From Spirochaetaceae bacterium (lineage in GTDB: Bacteria > Spirochaetota > Spirochaetia > Treponematales > Breznakiellaceae): a stretch of DNA of 7,224 bases. The DNA lies in assembly GCA_031280455.1 (NCBI GenBank), contig JAITGR010000018.1, positions 1-7,224 on the forward strand, in the 5' to 3' direction. Shown one piece after another: positions 1 to 6,732 of the stretch. The notes beneath the pieces are model-generated. The model was not told the DNA's origin, made no database searches, and saw nothing but the letters and a program-made list of their open reading frames with translations. Position numbers and translations under genes: made by a program. Numbering within the stretch: position 1 is the stretch's first letter; the number at the start of each line of letters is the position of its first letter.

Positions 1-2483
1 TACACCGCCTCCTCCGAGCCGGCGCCGCCCAGTTTGGAAAGCGCGAGCGAACGCCAGACGGGGACAACGCGGTTCCAGAAATCTTTCTGCGCGAAAATGA
101 GCAGCTCGCACTGGGAAAAACCGCTTGTCCAGCACGGCTGTTCCAAAAAGATAAAATTATCCCGCGCCGGCTCGCGCATGATTCTTCCTGCCAGCTCGAT
201 AGTCTCCTGGTAATCCTTGTTGATGTAGCTTTCTTCCAGCCGGAATAACAGCGCGTCTTCGCAGTCCAGATCTTTAAGGCCGGTTTTTTTCGCGCCCAGG
301 TACAGCGCGCTCCGCTCTATCCAGGCGCGCGCGGTCTGGCTGGCCGCCGGAATCTTCGCGGCTTTTGTTTCCGCGCAGATGCCTTCAAACAGTTTTTTCG
401 CTTCCAGATACTCGCCAATTTCAAACAAATAGCGCGCGAGCATAAACTGCGCGCGGTAAACCCAGCCGGCGCTGCCGCACTGCAGCGCAGATTGTATAGC
501 AAATTTTATTATACGAATAGCTTTTGAAACATTGCCGTATATAAAATGGACAACACTGGAATAGTAGTAGCCCAAAGCCTGCTCGTTATAATCCCGCGAT
601 TTCTTGTTGTATTCAGCGGCGTAATTCAGATAATCAATCGCGTCATTTATTTCCTGCCGGGACAAATTGATAAGCGAAAAAAGCCGGTACACCAGCGATA
701 TGCCGCTGCGCTCTTTGGTGTTCTGATATAAAATCATCGACTCTTTTATCTGGTCGAGCGCCGTCGCCGTATCGTTTATACCCATGCGGTATATAGCCTG
801 AATCGAAAGTATGCTGGCGCGGTATTCAGCATTAGGAATCTTGTCGGGGGCAGGCAGCTTAAACGTTTGATGTATGTCCTCCGCGCTGCCGTATATCAAA
901 CTTTTTAATGTTTTGTAAATATACAGAAGCGATGCCGCGTACGCCTCGCCTGTTACCGCGACAAAGCGCTCGCCGGCAATCGCGTCTTCTATCGCGCTAA
1001 ACGCGCCGTTAATAATGTCCGCCTTAACCGCCTCCAGAATAAGCAGATGCGACGGCTCGGCGCCCAACGCGCGCAGGGCGACAATCAAGTCGAAACACGG
1101 ATTGAGCCTGCCCTGCCGCACCCAGTCCAAAAGCCGGTTTACAACCACCGAGCGTATATACAACGTGCGCTCACCCAGCAGCGCCTCTATTTTTTCGGGG
1201 AAACCGGCTTTGGCCGGACGCGGATTTTCGACCGAACAAATAATGCCGTTCCGCGCAAGCAGCGCAAGCGATTTTCGCAGCACTTCGGGATTTTTCCCCT
1301 CCTGCTCGAACAGCGCGAGCAGGCAATCCGCGGGGAAAAATTTGCCGAACAGGTAGCAGGAGTACGCGATTTCCCACAAACTAACGTTGTACGCGGCATA
1401 ATCAAACGCCGGCGTGTTTTCTACCGTGCAGCTTATCACCCCCGGAAACACCTGCCGCCACTGCTCCTCGATACGCCGCCAGCACTCGTCGCCTTCGCCC
1501 TCCGAACAACTGCCCAGGACGACAAAACGCCGCTTGCGGGCTGCCTGCTGATTCCATTCGGCAAAGAACAGCGCCACCGCCTGCGGTCTGGCATACTGAA
1601 TATCCTCCAGAACAACAACCGGCACCAGAGAGCGCGCGGCGGCTGTCTCAAAGTACGCATCCAGCAAAAGCGACAAGTACTCGGCGGCCTTGCCTGAAAA
1701 GTACGGCGTAATTTCAGAACGAAGCCGCTCGGCAAAAAGCTGGCCGTGCAAGGCGGCAAGGCGCGGCGGCAAACTGCCAGACGGCTCAGAGAGCAGCGCC
1801 GCAAGTGCGCCGCCCAGCGCGTCCACAAAACAATTGAGCGCGCCGGCATTTTCCAAAAACCGGAACACCAGCGGCGTACACAAACCATTTTCCGCGCGGC
1901 AGTACCATTCAAGGCAATCCGCCTTGCCAATGTACTCGCGCCCCAAAAGCAGCGTGCCGCGATACACATCCGCCAGCAAAATTTTTTCTATCTTTTTTCT
2001 AAACGGATACCGCTGCGTTGTCTGCGCATAATTTTTAAGCTGATCGAGCTCTACATACGGCTCATCAACATCTTCAACCTGCCTATGTATATTTTCTTTG
2101 AACACAGCAAAATTTTTTATCTCGCCGCTGATGCTCTGCGCGCACCAAACCGCCTGCGCGTTATCCACGCACGAAAGCTCTTTTTGCAGAAGCTCGGCGG
2201 CGTAACAGTCAATCTCTTTGGAAAAAATACACGTATGCCCGTACAAATCACGCTTATTCGCCGAAAGCAGCCCCTGAATCGTTTCAATAACAAAAACAAC
2301 GTCAAGCCAAAAGCCAATCTTCCGCTCGTCAAAAACAGCGGTAATCGTCCTGTTTTCGCGCCGTATCCCCGCGCCCGAAAGCTGAATACTGTTAATGACA
2401 TTATTCTCTATCAGCGAAAGAACCTCAGGCCGCGTACGCGCAAGCTGGGAACGGAATTTAATCGAAAAAAGCATCTCTATCAT
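1..2483 (-). CDS. Large multidomain protein: degenerate ATPase-like core with C-terminal TPR-like repeats (partial, 3' end outside window)
   Basis: One uninterrupted minus-strand frame runs from ATG at 2483 to the left edge, giving 827 residues with no stop, so the C-terminus is missing. Residues 1-130 are a mixed alpha/beta region (ITAVFDERKIGFWLDVVFVI) that I cannot assign; a degenerate class III cyclase-like fold is possible, but I see no catalytic motif. Residues 180-190 (LGREYIGKADC) resemble a P-loop GxxxxGK[S/T] with Ala188 in place of the final Ser/Thr. Residues 287-294 (VPVVVLED) look like a Walker B strand, as in STAND/AAA_16-type ATPases. From about residue 555 to 775 the helices have TPR character (for example EINDAIDYLNYAAEYNKK and EYLEAKKLFEGI). 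No signal peptide or membrane segment is seen, so it is probably cytoplasmic. The overall architecture resembles signalling ATPase-TPR regulators (MalT-like or cyclase-associated), but no C-terminal output domain is visible. A second ATG at 2474 is possible. The gene is divergent from the small ATPase gene. The reading frame is secure; the function is not. Confidence 0.82.
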   Translation of the reverse strand, partial: MIEMLFSIKFRSQLARTRPEVLSLIENNVINSIQLSGAGIRRENRTITAVFDERKIGFWLDVVFVIETIQGLLSANKRDLYGHTCIFSKEIDCYAAELLQKELSCVDNAQAVWCAQSISGEIKNFAVFKENIHRQVEDVDEPYVELDQLKNYAQTTQRYPFRKKIEKILLADVYRGTLLLGREYIGKADCLEWYCRAENGLCTPLVFRFLENAGALNCFVDALGGALAALLSEPSGSLPPRLAALHGQLFAERLRSEITPYFSGKAAEYLSLLLDAYFETAAARSLVPVVVLEDIQYARPQAVALFFAEWNQQAARKRRFVVLGSCSEGEGDECWRRIEEQWRQVFPGVISCTVENTPAFDYAAYNVSLWEIAYSCYLFGKFFPADCLLALFEQEGKNPEVLRKSLALLARNGIICSVENPRPAKAGFPEKIEALLGERTLYIRSVVVNRLLDWVRQGRLNPCFDLIVALRALGAEPSHLLILEAVKADIINGAFSAIEDAIAGERFVAVTGEAYAASLLYIYKTLKSLIYGSAEDIHQTFKLPAPDKIPNAEYRASILSIQAIYRMGINDTATALDQIKESMILYQNTKERSGISLVYRLFSLINLSRQEINDAIDYLNYAAEYNKKSRDYNEQALGYYYSSVVHFIYGNVSKAIRIIKFAIQSALQCGSAGWVYRAQFMLARYLFEIGEYLEAKKLFEGICAETKAAKIPAASQTARAWIERSALYLGAKKTGLKDLDCEDALLFRLEESYINKDYQETIELAGRIMREPARDNFIFLEQPCWTSGFSQCELLIFAQKDFWNRVVPVWRSLALSKLGGAGSEEAV

Positions 2484-2514
2484 CGCAAACAACACTCTAC
2501 AAAAAACGATATTT

Positions 2515-2543
2515 TGTATAAGTATCGGCAAAAAAAAACAAAA
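2515..2543 (-). promoter_or_regulatory. Candidate sigma-70-type promoter for the leftward large gene
   Basis: Read on the minus strand, a good -10-like hexamer TATACA (2520-2515) lies 17 bases downstream of a poor -35-like TTTTGT (2543-2538). The spacer contains a run of T residues. Transcription would start near 2508, leaving about 25 bases before the ATG at 2483. That fits the chosen start and argues against the upstream in-frame ATG at 2591. The -35 match is weak and the region is T-rich, so a chance match is possible. Confidence 0.35.
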
Positions 2544-2580
2544 CTTTAGAAACACTTCCCCAACCGGCAAAAAATGCGGG

Positions 2581-2630
2581 GGGCATTCCATGCCCAAACC
2601 GCTACGCGGTTTGGGTAGGCCTCTAGCGGT
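2581..2630. repeat. Cluster of three overlapping palindromes in the divergent intergenic region
   Basis: Three inverted repeats overlap. The first is GGGCAT/ATGCCC (2581-2586 and 2590-2595, loop TCC). The second is CCCAAACCGC/GCGGTTTGGG (2593-2602 and 2606-2615, loop TAC), a perfect 10-bp stem. The third is ACCGCTA/TAGCGGT (2598-2604 and 2624-2630). Because they share bases, they cannot all form fully at once. The cluster is flanked by G-runs (2578-2583 and 2632-2638). There is no T-tract after the arms, and the genes diverge, so it is not an ordinary terminator. It could be an operator, a REP-like dispersed repeat or a site of DNA structure. Confidence 0.6.
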
Positions 2631-2690
2631 GCGGGGGGGTGTTGTGCTATGCTGGAGAGGCTTGGGCTTTGGGCACTATTCTCCTTAAAA

Positions 2691-2695
2691 AAGGG
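2691..2695 (+). promoter_or_regulatory. Ribosome binding site fixing the start of the small ATPase gene
   Basis: AAGGG lies 7 bases before the ATG at 2703. No comparable sequence precedes the in-frame ATG at 2649, so the shorter protein is preferred. The site is also the right arm of a tiny inverted repeat, CCTT-AAAA-AAGG (2683-2694), which might weakly mask it. Confidence 0.6.
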
Positions 2696-2702
2696 TTTGT
2701 TT

Positions 2703-3404
2703 ATGGTTAAAAATGAGTTGATTCAACGTAGTCCGGTGCGGGTTTTGGAAAAGGCTATGCGCGGCGGGCTTAAGGCTGGCGGTTTGGGTGTTATTGCCGG
2801 GCCGTCTGGGCTGGGTAAAACGTCTGTTTTGGTGCAAATTGCGCTGGATAAGTTGTTGCAGGATAAAAAGGTTATTCATATTTCGTTTACGCAGAATGCT
2901 GATTTTGTTATTGATTGGTATGCGAGTATTTTTGACGAATTTGTGGGTAAGCGGAGTATGGAAAATGTTGCGGAGTTAAAGGAGCAGCTTGTCCGTAATC
3001 GTATTCTGATGAATTTTAGCCAGACGGGTGTTAATTCCGATGTTATTCGCAAGAGTCTTCATTCTATGATTGTTGAGGGGGGCTACAAGGCTGAGGCTAT
3101 TATTATTGACGGGTTCGATTTTTCGATTGCCGCTTCCGGCCGTATTAAATCGTTAAAGGAATTTGCCGCGGGGCTTGGTTTGGTTACCTGGTATAGTTGT
3201 ACGGTTTCGGGTGAGCCGCCGTATGATGCCAAGGGGTTCCCAACGGTGCTTAAAGATGTTGAGGATGAGCTGGATTGTGTGATTACGCTCGCGTCCAAGC
3301 CGTATCATCTGGAGTTGTCGATTGCTAAAGATGGGGCGGTGTATAATCCAGGGATTTCTCCGCTCAAGTTGGACCCACGTACATTGTTGCTTTTGGATAA
3401 TTAG
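2703..3404 (+). CDS. Small RecA/KaiC-like P-loop ATPase of unknown function
   Basis: The gene encodes 233 residues. A classical Walker A motif is present at residues 33-41 (GPSGLGKTS), preceded by a strand (GGLGVIAG). A Walker B-like hydrophobic strand ending in aspartate is at 133-136 (IIID, followed by GFDF). A strand after Walker A (KVIHISFTQ, 56-64) and the overall length suggest a single RecA-fold domain, as in the RadA/KaiC/Rad55-like superfamily. There is no DNA-binding, zinc or membrane segment that I can recognise, so it is probably a cytoplasmic NTPase with an unknown partner. It is the only plus-strand gene in the window, divergent from the large TPR/ATPase-like gene and convergent with dnaJ. 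Codons end strongly in G or T. The stop codon lies inside a hairpin and is followed by a good terminator. The P-loop assignment is strong; no specific function can be given. Confidence 0.85.
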   Translation: MVKNELIQRSPVRVLEKAMRGGLKAGGLGVIAGPSGLGKTSVLVQIALDKLLQDKKVIHISFTQNADFVIDWYASIFDEFVGKRSMENVAELKEQLVRNRILMNFSQTGVNSDVIRKSLHSMIVEGGYKAEAIIIDGFDFSIAASGRIKSLKEFAAGLGLVTWYSCTVSGEPPYDAKGFPTVLKDVEDELDCVITLASKPYHLELSIAKDGAVYNPGISPLKLDPRTLLLLDN

Positions 3405-3420
3405 CCCGGGGGGGCTAATT
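3399..3420 (+). terminator. Stop-codon-embedded hairpin after the small ATPase gene
   Basis: A perfect 9-bp inverted repeat, AATTAGCCC/GGGCTAATT, has a GGGG loop and includes the TAG stop of the small ATPase gene. The downstream bases (TCCAGGTTTTC) are only moderately T-rich, so alone it is a weak terminator. It may act as a 3'-end stabilising hairpin ahead of the stronger terminator that follows. Confidence 0.5.
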
Positions 3421-3437
3421 TCCAGGTTTTCTCCTTG

Positions 3438-3482
3438 CCCGCGTCGTCATCTTTTTTGGAAGGCGGCGCGGGTTTTTTATTT
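3438..3482 (+). terminator. Intrinsic terminator of the small ATPase gene
   Basis: CCCGCGTCG (3438-3446) pairs with CGGCGCGGG (3464-3472) over 9 bp with one G-U pair, and is followed directly by TTTTTTATTT. The orientation serves the plus-strand gene. Read on the minus strand the stem is followed by CAAGGAG, not a T-tract, so it should not terminate dnaJ efficiently. Confidence 0.8.
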
Positions 3483-3518
3483 GTGCGGGGGCTGGCAGCG
3501 AAGAGCGGGCGGCGGGTT

Positions 3519-4637
3519 TTATGTGTTTTCCAGGCTTGATAGCGGTATGGGGGCGGGGCTTGTGTTTTCGCCTTCTACGCGGGAAAATTCTTCCAAAAGT
3601 TCTTTGCCGCGTTTCGATAGTTTCGCGGGTATTTGTACCATTAGTTTGATGTAAAGGTCGCCGCGCGCGCCGCTGGAAGCGGAGGGGACGCCTTCGCCGC
3701 GTATGCGGAGCAGCTTGCCGTTTGCGCTTCCTGCCGGTATTTTTAGTTTTGTTGTTTTTTCGTCCAGTGTGGGTATTTGTATTTCGCCGCCTATTGCCGC
3801 TTGTGTTATGGATATGGGCGCGGCGCAGTACAGGTCGTAGTTGTGGCGCTCAAAGTACTGGTGGGGGCGTACACGGACGATGACTAAGAGGTCGCCGGGG
3901 GGAGTGCCGTTTGGTCCGGCATCGCCCTGGCCGGAGAGGGCCAGGCGGCGGCCGTTTTCGACGCCGGGCGGTATGGTTACGAGGATTTTTGTCCGCCGTT
4001 TTTGGGTGCCTTGCCCGTTGCATTCACGGCACGGGTTTTGAATGACAAAGCCTTCGCCGCGGCAGGCGGGGCAGGTGGTCGCCATGCTGAAAAAGCCGGA
4101 GTTCTGGCGTACTTGCCCGTGGCCGCCGCAGGTGGGGCATTGTTTTTTGCCGGTGCCGCCGGAGCCTTTGCAGACGGGGCAGGTCTCCTGCCGGGGGTAC
4201 TGTATTTCAACTTTGGTTCCAAAAACCGCGTCACGAAACGGTATTTCAACATCGTAGCGGAGGTTGCTGCCGGTACGACCGGCGCTCCGTCTGCCGCCGC
4301 CGCCGCCAAAGCCAAAGCCGCTAAAGAGATTTTCAAAAATGCTGGAAAAATCGCCGCCGCCGAATATGTCTTCAAATCCCTGAAAATTACTAAAATCGTG
4401 CCCCTGCCGTCCTTCAACACCGGCAAAGCCGAACTGGTCGTACGCGCCGCGCTTCTGGTCGTCGGACAGAATTTCGTAGGCTTCCGTCGCCTCCTTAAAC
4501 TTTTCTTCGGTTGTTTTATCGCCCGGGTTTTTGTCTGGATGGTACTGAATCGCCAGTTTGCGGTAGGCCTTTTTTATTTCGTCCTTGCCCGCGTCTTTGG
4601 CGACGCCCAGCACTTCGTAGTAATCGCGTTTTGCCAC
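3519..4637 (-). CDS. dnaJ: Chaperone protein DnaJ (Hsp40, type I)
   Basis: This co-chaperone binds unfolded clients and stimulates DnaK ATP hydrolysis in the cytoplasm. The product is 372 residues, a normal length. It has a J-domain at about 4-68 with the essential HPD at 33-35, and a Gly/Phe-rich linker at about 70-123. Four zinc-binding CxxCxGxG repeats follow at 153-160, 167-174, 189-196 and 203-210, then the C-terminal client-binding region. The GTG at 4637 is chosen because the protein then begins (M)[10 protein letters not shown] as in the family. An in-frame GTG at 4685 would add 16 non-conserved residues encoded by a hairpin. No Shine-Dalgarno lies in the 12 bases before GTG. The gene is third after grpE and dnaK, 77 bases after the dnaK stop. 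The loop between zinc repeats 1 and 2 is short (6 residues). Synonymous codons in the 3' part favour A/C endings, unlike the 5' part. No clear minus-strand terminator follows. Confidence 0.97.
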   Translation of the reverse strand: MAKRDYYEVLGVAKDAGKDEIKKAYRKLAIQYHPDKNPGDKTTEEKFKEATEAYEILSDDQKRGAYDQFGFAGVEGRQGHDFSNFQGFEDIFGGGDFSSIFENLFSGFGFGGGGGRRSAGRTGSNLRYDVEIPFRDAVFGTKVEIQYPRQETCPVCKGSGGTGKKQCPTCGGHGQVRQNSGFFSMATTCPACRGEGFVIQNPCRECNGQGTQKRRTKILVTIPPGVENGRRLALSGQGDAGPNGTPPGDLLVIVRVRPHQYFERHNYDLYCAAPISITQAAIGGEIQIPTLDEKTTKLKIPAGSANGKLLRIRGEGVPSASSGARGDLYIKLMVQIPAKLSKRGKELLEEFSRVEGENTSPAPIPLSSLENT

Positions 4638-4649
4638 TTTGTTAAATAA

Positions 4650-4706
4650 GGCCGCCGGCACAGGCGGTGAGCGGCGCGCTGCCACTCACCCGCCACGCCG
4701 GCGGCC
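4650..4706 (-). promoter_or_regulatory. Large GC-rich hairpin between dnaK and dnaJ
   Basis: On the minus strand GGCCGCCGGC (4706-4697) pairs perfectly with GCCGGCGGCC (4659-4650). After a small internal loop, GGCGGGTGAG (4694-4685) pairs with CTCACCGCC (4671-4663) with one bulged G. About 19 pairs close a 13-base loop. TTATTTAACAAA and the dnaJ GTG follow. The tail is not a clean U-tract, so complete termination is unlikely. Partial attenuation, an RNA-processing or stability element, or translational control of dnaJ all fit. Confidence 0.8.
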
Positions 4707-4709
4707 ATG

Positions 4710-4715
4710 CCTCCC
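4710..4715 (-). promoter_or_regulatory. Orphan Shine-Dalgarno at the dnaK stop, possibly serving dnaJ across a hairpin
   Basis: GGGAGG on the minus strand overlaps the last base of the dnaK TAG. The nearest ATG (4708) is only 1 base away, too close for normal use, and opens a frame unrelated to dnaJ. If the 4650-4706 hairpin folds, this site sits about 15 nucleotides (3 plus 12) from the dnaJ GTG across the stem base. Confidence 0.4.
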
Positions 4716-6661
4716 TATTTATCGTTTACAATCTCGTAATCCGCGTCTTCGGCGTTTTTGGTGTCGGGGCCGCCATTCATGCCGCCCGCCGGCGCTTCGC
4801 CCGCGTTCTCTGCCCCGCCAAACCCGCCCGCGCCGTTCGCACCCGCGCCGCCAGCCCCGCCCTGCTGTTTGTACAGTTCTTCGGCAATTTTGTACGATGC
4901 CTGCTTTAAGGCCTCGGTTTTGGCCTTAATGTCGGCTACATCGCCGCCGTCCATCGCTTTCCGCACATCGGCAATGGCGCTTTCTATATTCGCTTTTTCG
5001 CCGGCATCCACTTTGTCGCCCAGGTCTTTCAGGCTTTTTTCCGCCTGATAAATGAAGGAATCCGCCTCGTTGCGCGCGTCCACTTTTTCTTTTTCGCGTT
5101 TGTCTTCCTCGGCGTGCGCCTCCGCCTCTTTTACCATGCGGTCAATGTCATTGTCCGATAAACCCGAGGAGCTTTCTATGCGGATTTTCTGCTCCTTGCC
5201 GGTGCCTAAATCCTTGGCCGAAACATGGACAATACCGTTAGCGTCAATGTCGAACGACACTTCAATCTGGGGAACGCCGCGCGGCGCGGGAGGTATGCCT
5301 TCCAGGTTGAAGTTGCCCAGCGTCCGGTTCTGGTTCGAGTGGGGGCGCTCACCCTGCAAGACGTGTATGGTAACCGCCGTCTGGCCGTCCGCCGCGGTGG
5401 AAAAGGTCTGGCTCTTTTTGGTGGGAATGGTCGTGTTGCGCGGAATAAGCGTAGTCATCACCCCGCCCAGCGTTTCAATGCCGAGCGACAGCGGGGTTAC
5501 GTCGAGCAGCAGCACGTCCTTAACGTCGCCGCCCAGAATGCCGCCCTGAACGGCCGCCCCTATCGCCACCGCTTCGTCGGGGTTTACGCCCTTGTTCGGC
5601 TCTTTCTTAAAGAGTTCCTGCACGATTTTCTGCACCGCCGGAATCCGCGTCGATCCGCCAACCAGGATGACCTCGTCAATCTCGGCGGCGGAAAGCCCCG
5701 CGTCTTTAAGCGCCTTAACACACGGCTCCTTCGAACGCTCGAACAAGTCATCGCACAACTGCTCGAATTTCGCGCGGGAAAGGCTTTTTTGCAGGTGCTG
5801 GGCGCCGCCGTCAGTCGCCGTAATGTACGGCAAATTTATCTCTGTCTGCGTCATGTTAGAAAGCTCGATTTTGGCCTTTTCCGCCGCCTCGCGCAGCCGC
5901 TGCAACGCCATAGCGTCTTTTCCCAGGTCGATTCCGGTGTCGTTTTTGAACTCGGTAATCAGCCATTCCTGAATACGGCGGTCAAAGTCATCGCCGCCCA
6001 GGTGGGTATCGCCGTTGGTCGATTTGACCTCGAACACGCCATCGCCAAGCTCAAGAATGGAAATATCGAAGGTACCGCCGCCCAGGTCGTAGACGGCGAT
6101 TTTCCTGTCCGCCTTCTGGTCCTTGTTGAAGCCGAAGGCCAGCGCCGCCGCGGTTGGCTCGTTAATGATGCGCTTTACGTCCAGACCGGCGATTTTGCCC
6201 GCGTCTTTAGTCGCCTGACGCTGGGCGTCGTTGAAGTACGCCGGCACCGTGATAACCGCCTCGGTAACCGCCTCGCCCAGGTAATCCTCCGCCGTCTTCT
6301 TCATCTTTTGCAGCGTAAAGGCCGAAATTTCAGGCGGCGAATACTTTTTGCCGCTGATTTCGATACGCACATCATCGCCCTGCTCGACGACTTTGTACGG
6401 CACAAGCCGCATTTCATCGCCAACTTCCGAAAAGCGCCTGCCCATAAACCGCTTAACCGAAAAAATCGTGTTCTGCGGGTTTGAAACCATCTGGTTCTTG
6501 GCCGGCTGCCCGACAATGCGCTCGCCGTTTGCCTTAAAGCCGACAATGGACGGCGTTGTCCGCCCTCCCTCCGAATTCTGAATGACAACCGGCTCGCCGC
6601 CGTCCAACACGGACACGCACGAGTTTGTTGTCCCTAAATCAATACCAATAATTTTTCCCAT
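4715..6661 (-). CDS. dnaK: Chaperone protein DnaK (Hsp70)
   Basis: This ATP-dependent cytoplasmic chaperone binds and releases exposed hydrophobic segments of clients, working with DnaJ and GrpE. The product is 648 residues, normal for the family. The nucleotide-binding domain shows the phosphate-1 motif [12 protein letters not shown] (5-16), phosphate-2 motif [11 protein letters not shown] (191-201) and adenosine motif [11 protein letters not shown] (331-341). The interdomain linker DVLLLDVTP is at 382-390, followed by the beta-sandwich and helical lid. The tail is Gly/Ala-rich (about 600-631) and ends DYEIVNDK, close to the usual acidic terminus. The ATG at 6661 is chosen because the protein then starts [10 protein letters not shown] and a strong Shine-Dalgarno precedes it; the longer in-frame opening to 6712 is not supported. 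It lies 71 bases downstream of grpE and upstream of dnaJ in one apparent operon. Confidence 0.99.
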   Translation of the reverse strand: MGKIIGIDLGTTNSCVSVLDGGEPVVIQNSEGGRTTPSIVGFKANGERIVGQPAKNQMVSNPQNTIFSVKRFMGRRFSEVGDEMRLVPYKVVEQGDDVRIEISGKKYSPPEISAFTLQKMKKTAEDYLGEAVTEAVITVPAYFNDAQRQATKDAGKIAGLDVKRIINEPTAAALAFGFNKDQKADRKIAVYDLGGGTFDISILELGDGVFEVKSTNGDTHLGGDDFDRRIQEWLITEFKNDTGIDLGKDAMALQRLREAAEKAKIELSNMTQTEINLPYITATDGGAQHLQKSLSRAKFEQLCDDLFERSKEPCVKALKDAGLSAAEIDEVILVGGSTRIPAVQKIVQELFKKEPNKGVNPDEAVAIGAAVQGGILGGDVKDVLLLDVTPLSLGIETLGGVMTTLIPRNTTIPTKKSQTFSTAADGQTAVTIHVLQGERPHSNQNRTLGNFNLEGIPPAPRGVPQIEVSFDIDANGIVHVSAKDLGTGKEQKIRIESSSGLSDNDIDRMVKEAEAHAEEDKREKEKVDARNEADSFIYQAEKSLKDLGDKVDAGEKANIESAIADVRKAMDGGDVADIKAKTEALKQASYKIAEELYKQQGGAGGAGANGAGGFGGAENAGEAPAGGMNGGPDTKNAEDADYEIVNDK

Positions 6662-6668
6662 ACATCTA

Positions 6669-6674
6669 CCCTCC
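6669..6674 (-). promoter_or_regulatory. dnaK: Ribosome binding site of dnaK
   Basis: GGAGGG on the minus strand lies 7 bases before the ATG at 6661. It decides the start against the longer in-frame extension to 6712. It is the strongest site in the window, consistent with high DnaK synthesis. Confidence 0.85.
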
Positions 6675-6692
6675 AAAACTTTTTTATTTACA

Positions 6693-6710
6693 GTGGACGT
6701 TAAAGCCCAC
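6693..6710 (-). other. Small hairpin between grpE and dnaK
   Basis: On the minus strand GTGGGC (6710-6705) can pair with GTCCAC (6698-6693), including one G-U pair, around the loop TTTAAC. An A-rich stretch follows rather than a U-tract, so it is not a convincing terminator. It may be a processing or stability element of the operon transcript, or chance. Confidence 0.35.
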
Positions 6711-6713
6711 AAT

Positions 6714-6731
6714 ATACTCGCTATACTCGCT
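6714..6731. repeat. Tandem 9-bp direct repeat after grpE
   Basis: ATACTCGCT occurs twice in exact tandem (6714-6722 and 6723-6731), immediately beside the grpE stop codon. On the minus strand it reads AGCGAGTAT twice and contains TATA-like segments, but no good -35 partner is visible. Slippage duplication is the simplest explanation. Confidence 0.75.
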
Positions 6732-6732
6732 G

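Noticed and set aside
2161..2169. TTATCCACG, one mismatch from a consensus DnaA box
   Set aside because: It is single, inside coding sequence, with no cluster of further boxes. It does not support a replication origin on its own.
1746..2549. 267-codon plus-strand frame opposite the large gene
   Set aside because: The Arg/Lys/Asn/Pro-rich product has no domain, and the minus-strand frame is continuous and protein-like throughout.
2484..2591. Upstream extension of the large leftward gene to an in-frame ATG at 2591
   Set aside because: It would translate a palindrome, poly-T tract and candidate promoter into a Phe-rich peptide, and has no Shine-Dalgarno.
2649..2702. ATG at 2649 as the start of the small ATPase
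   Set aside because: No ribosome binding site precedes it, whereas AAGGG is well placed for the ATG at 2703.
4638..4685. N-terminal extension of DnaJ from an in-frame GTG at 4685
   Set aside because: The extra 16 residues do not belong to the conserved DnaJ start, and they are encoded by the hairpin.
4574..4708. 44-codon frame from the ATG just after GGGAGG, overlapping the dnaJ start
   Set aside because: Shine-Dalgarno spacing is only 1 base, the frame crosses the hairpin, and the Arg/Trp/Thr-rich product resembles an out-of-frame shadow.
5225..6484. 419-codon plus-strand frame opposite dnaK
   Set aside because: It is an antisense shadow of a strongly conserved gene; the Arg/Leu-rich product shows no recognisable domain.
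6662..6732. CIRCE heat-shock operator upstream of dnaK
   Set aside because: No TTAGCACTC-N9-GAGTGCTAA-like inverted repeat is present here. In HrcA-controlled operons it would be upstream of the first gene, outside the window.
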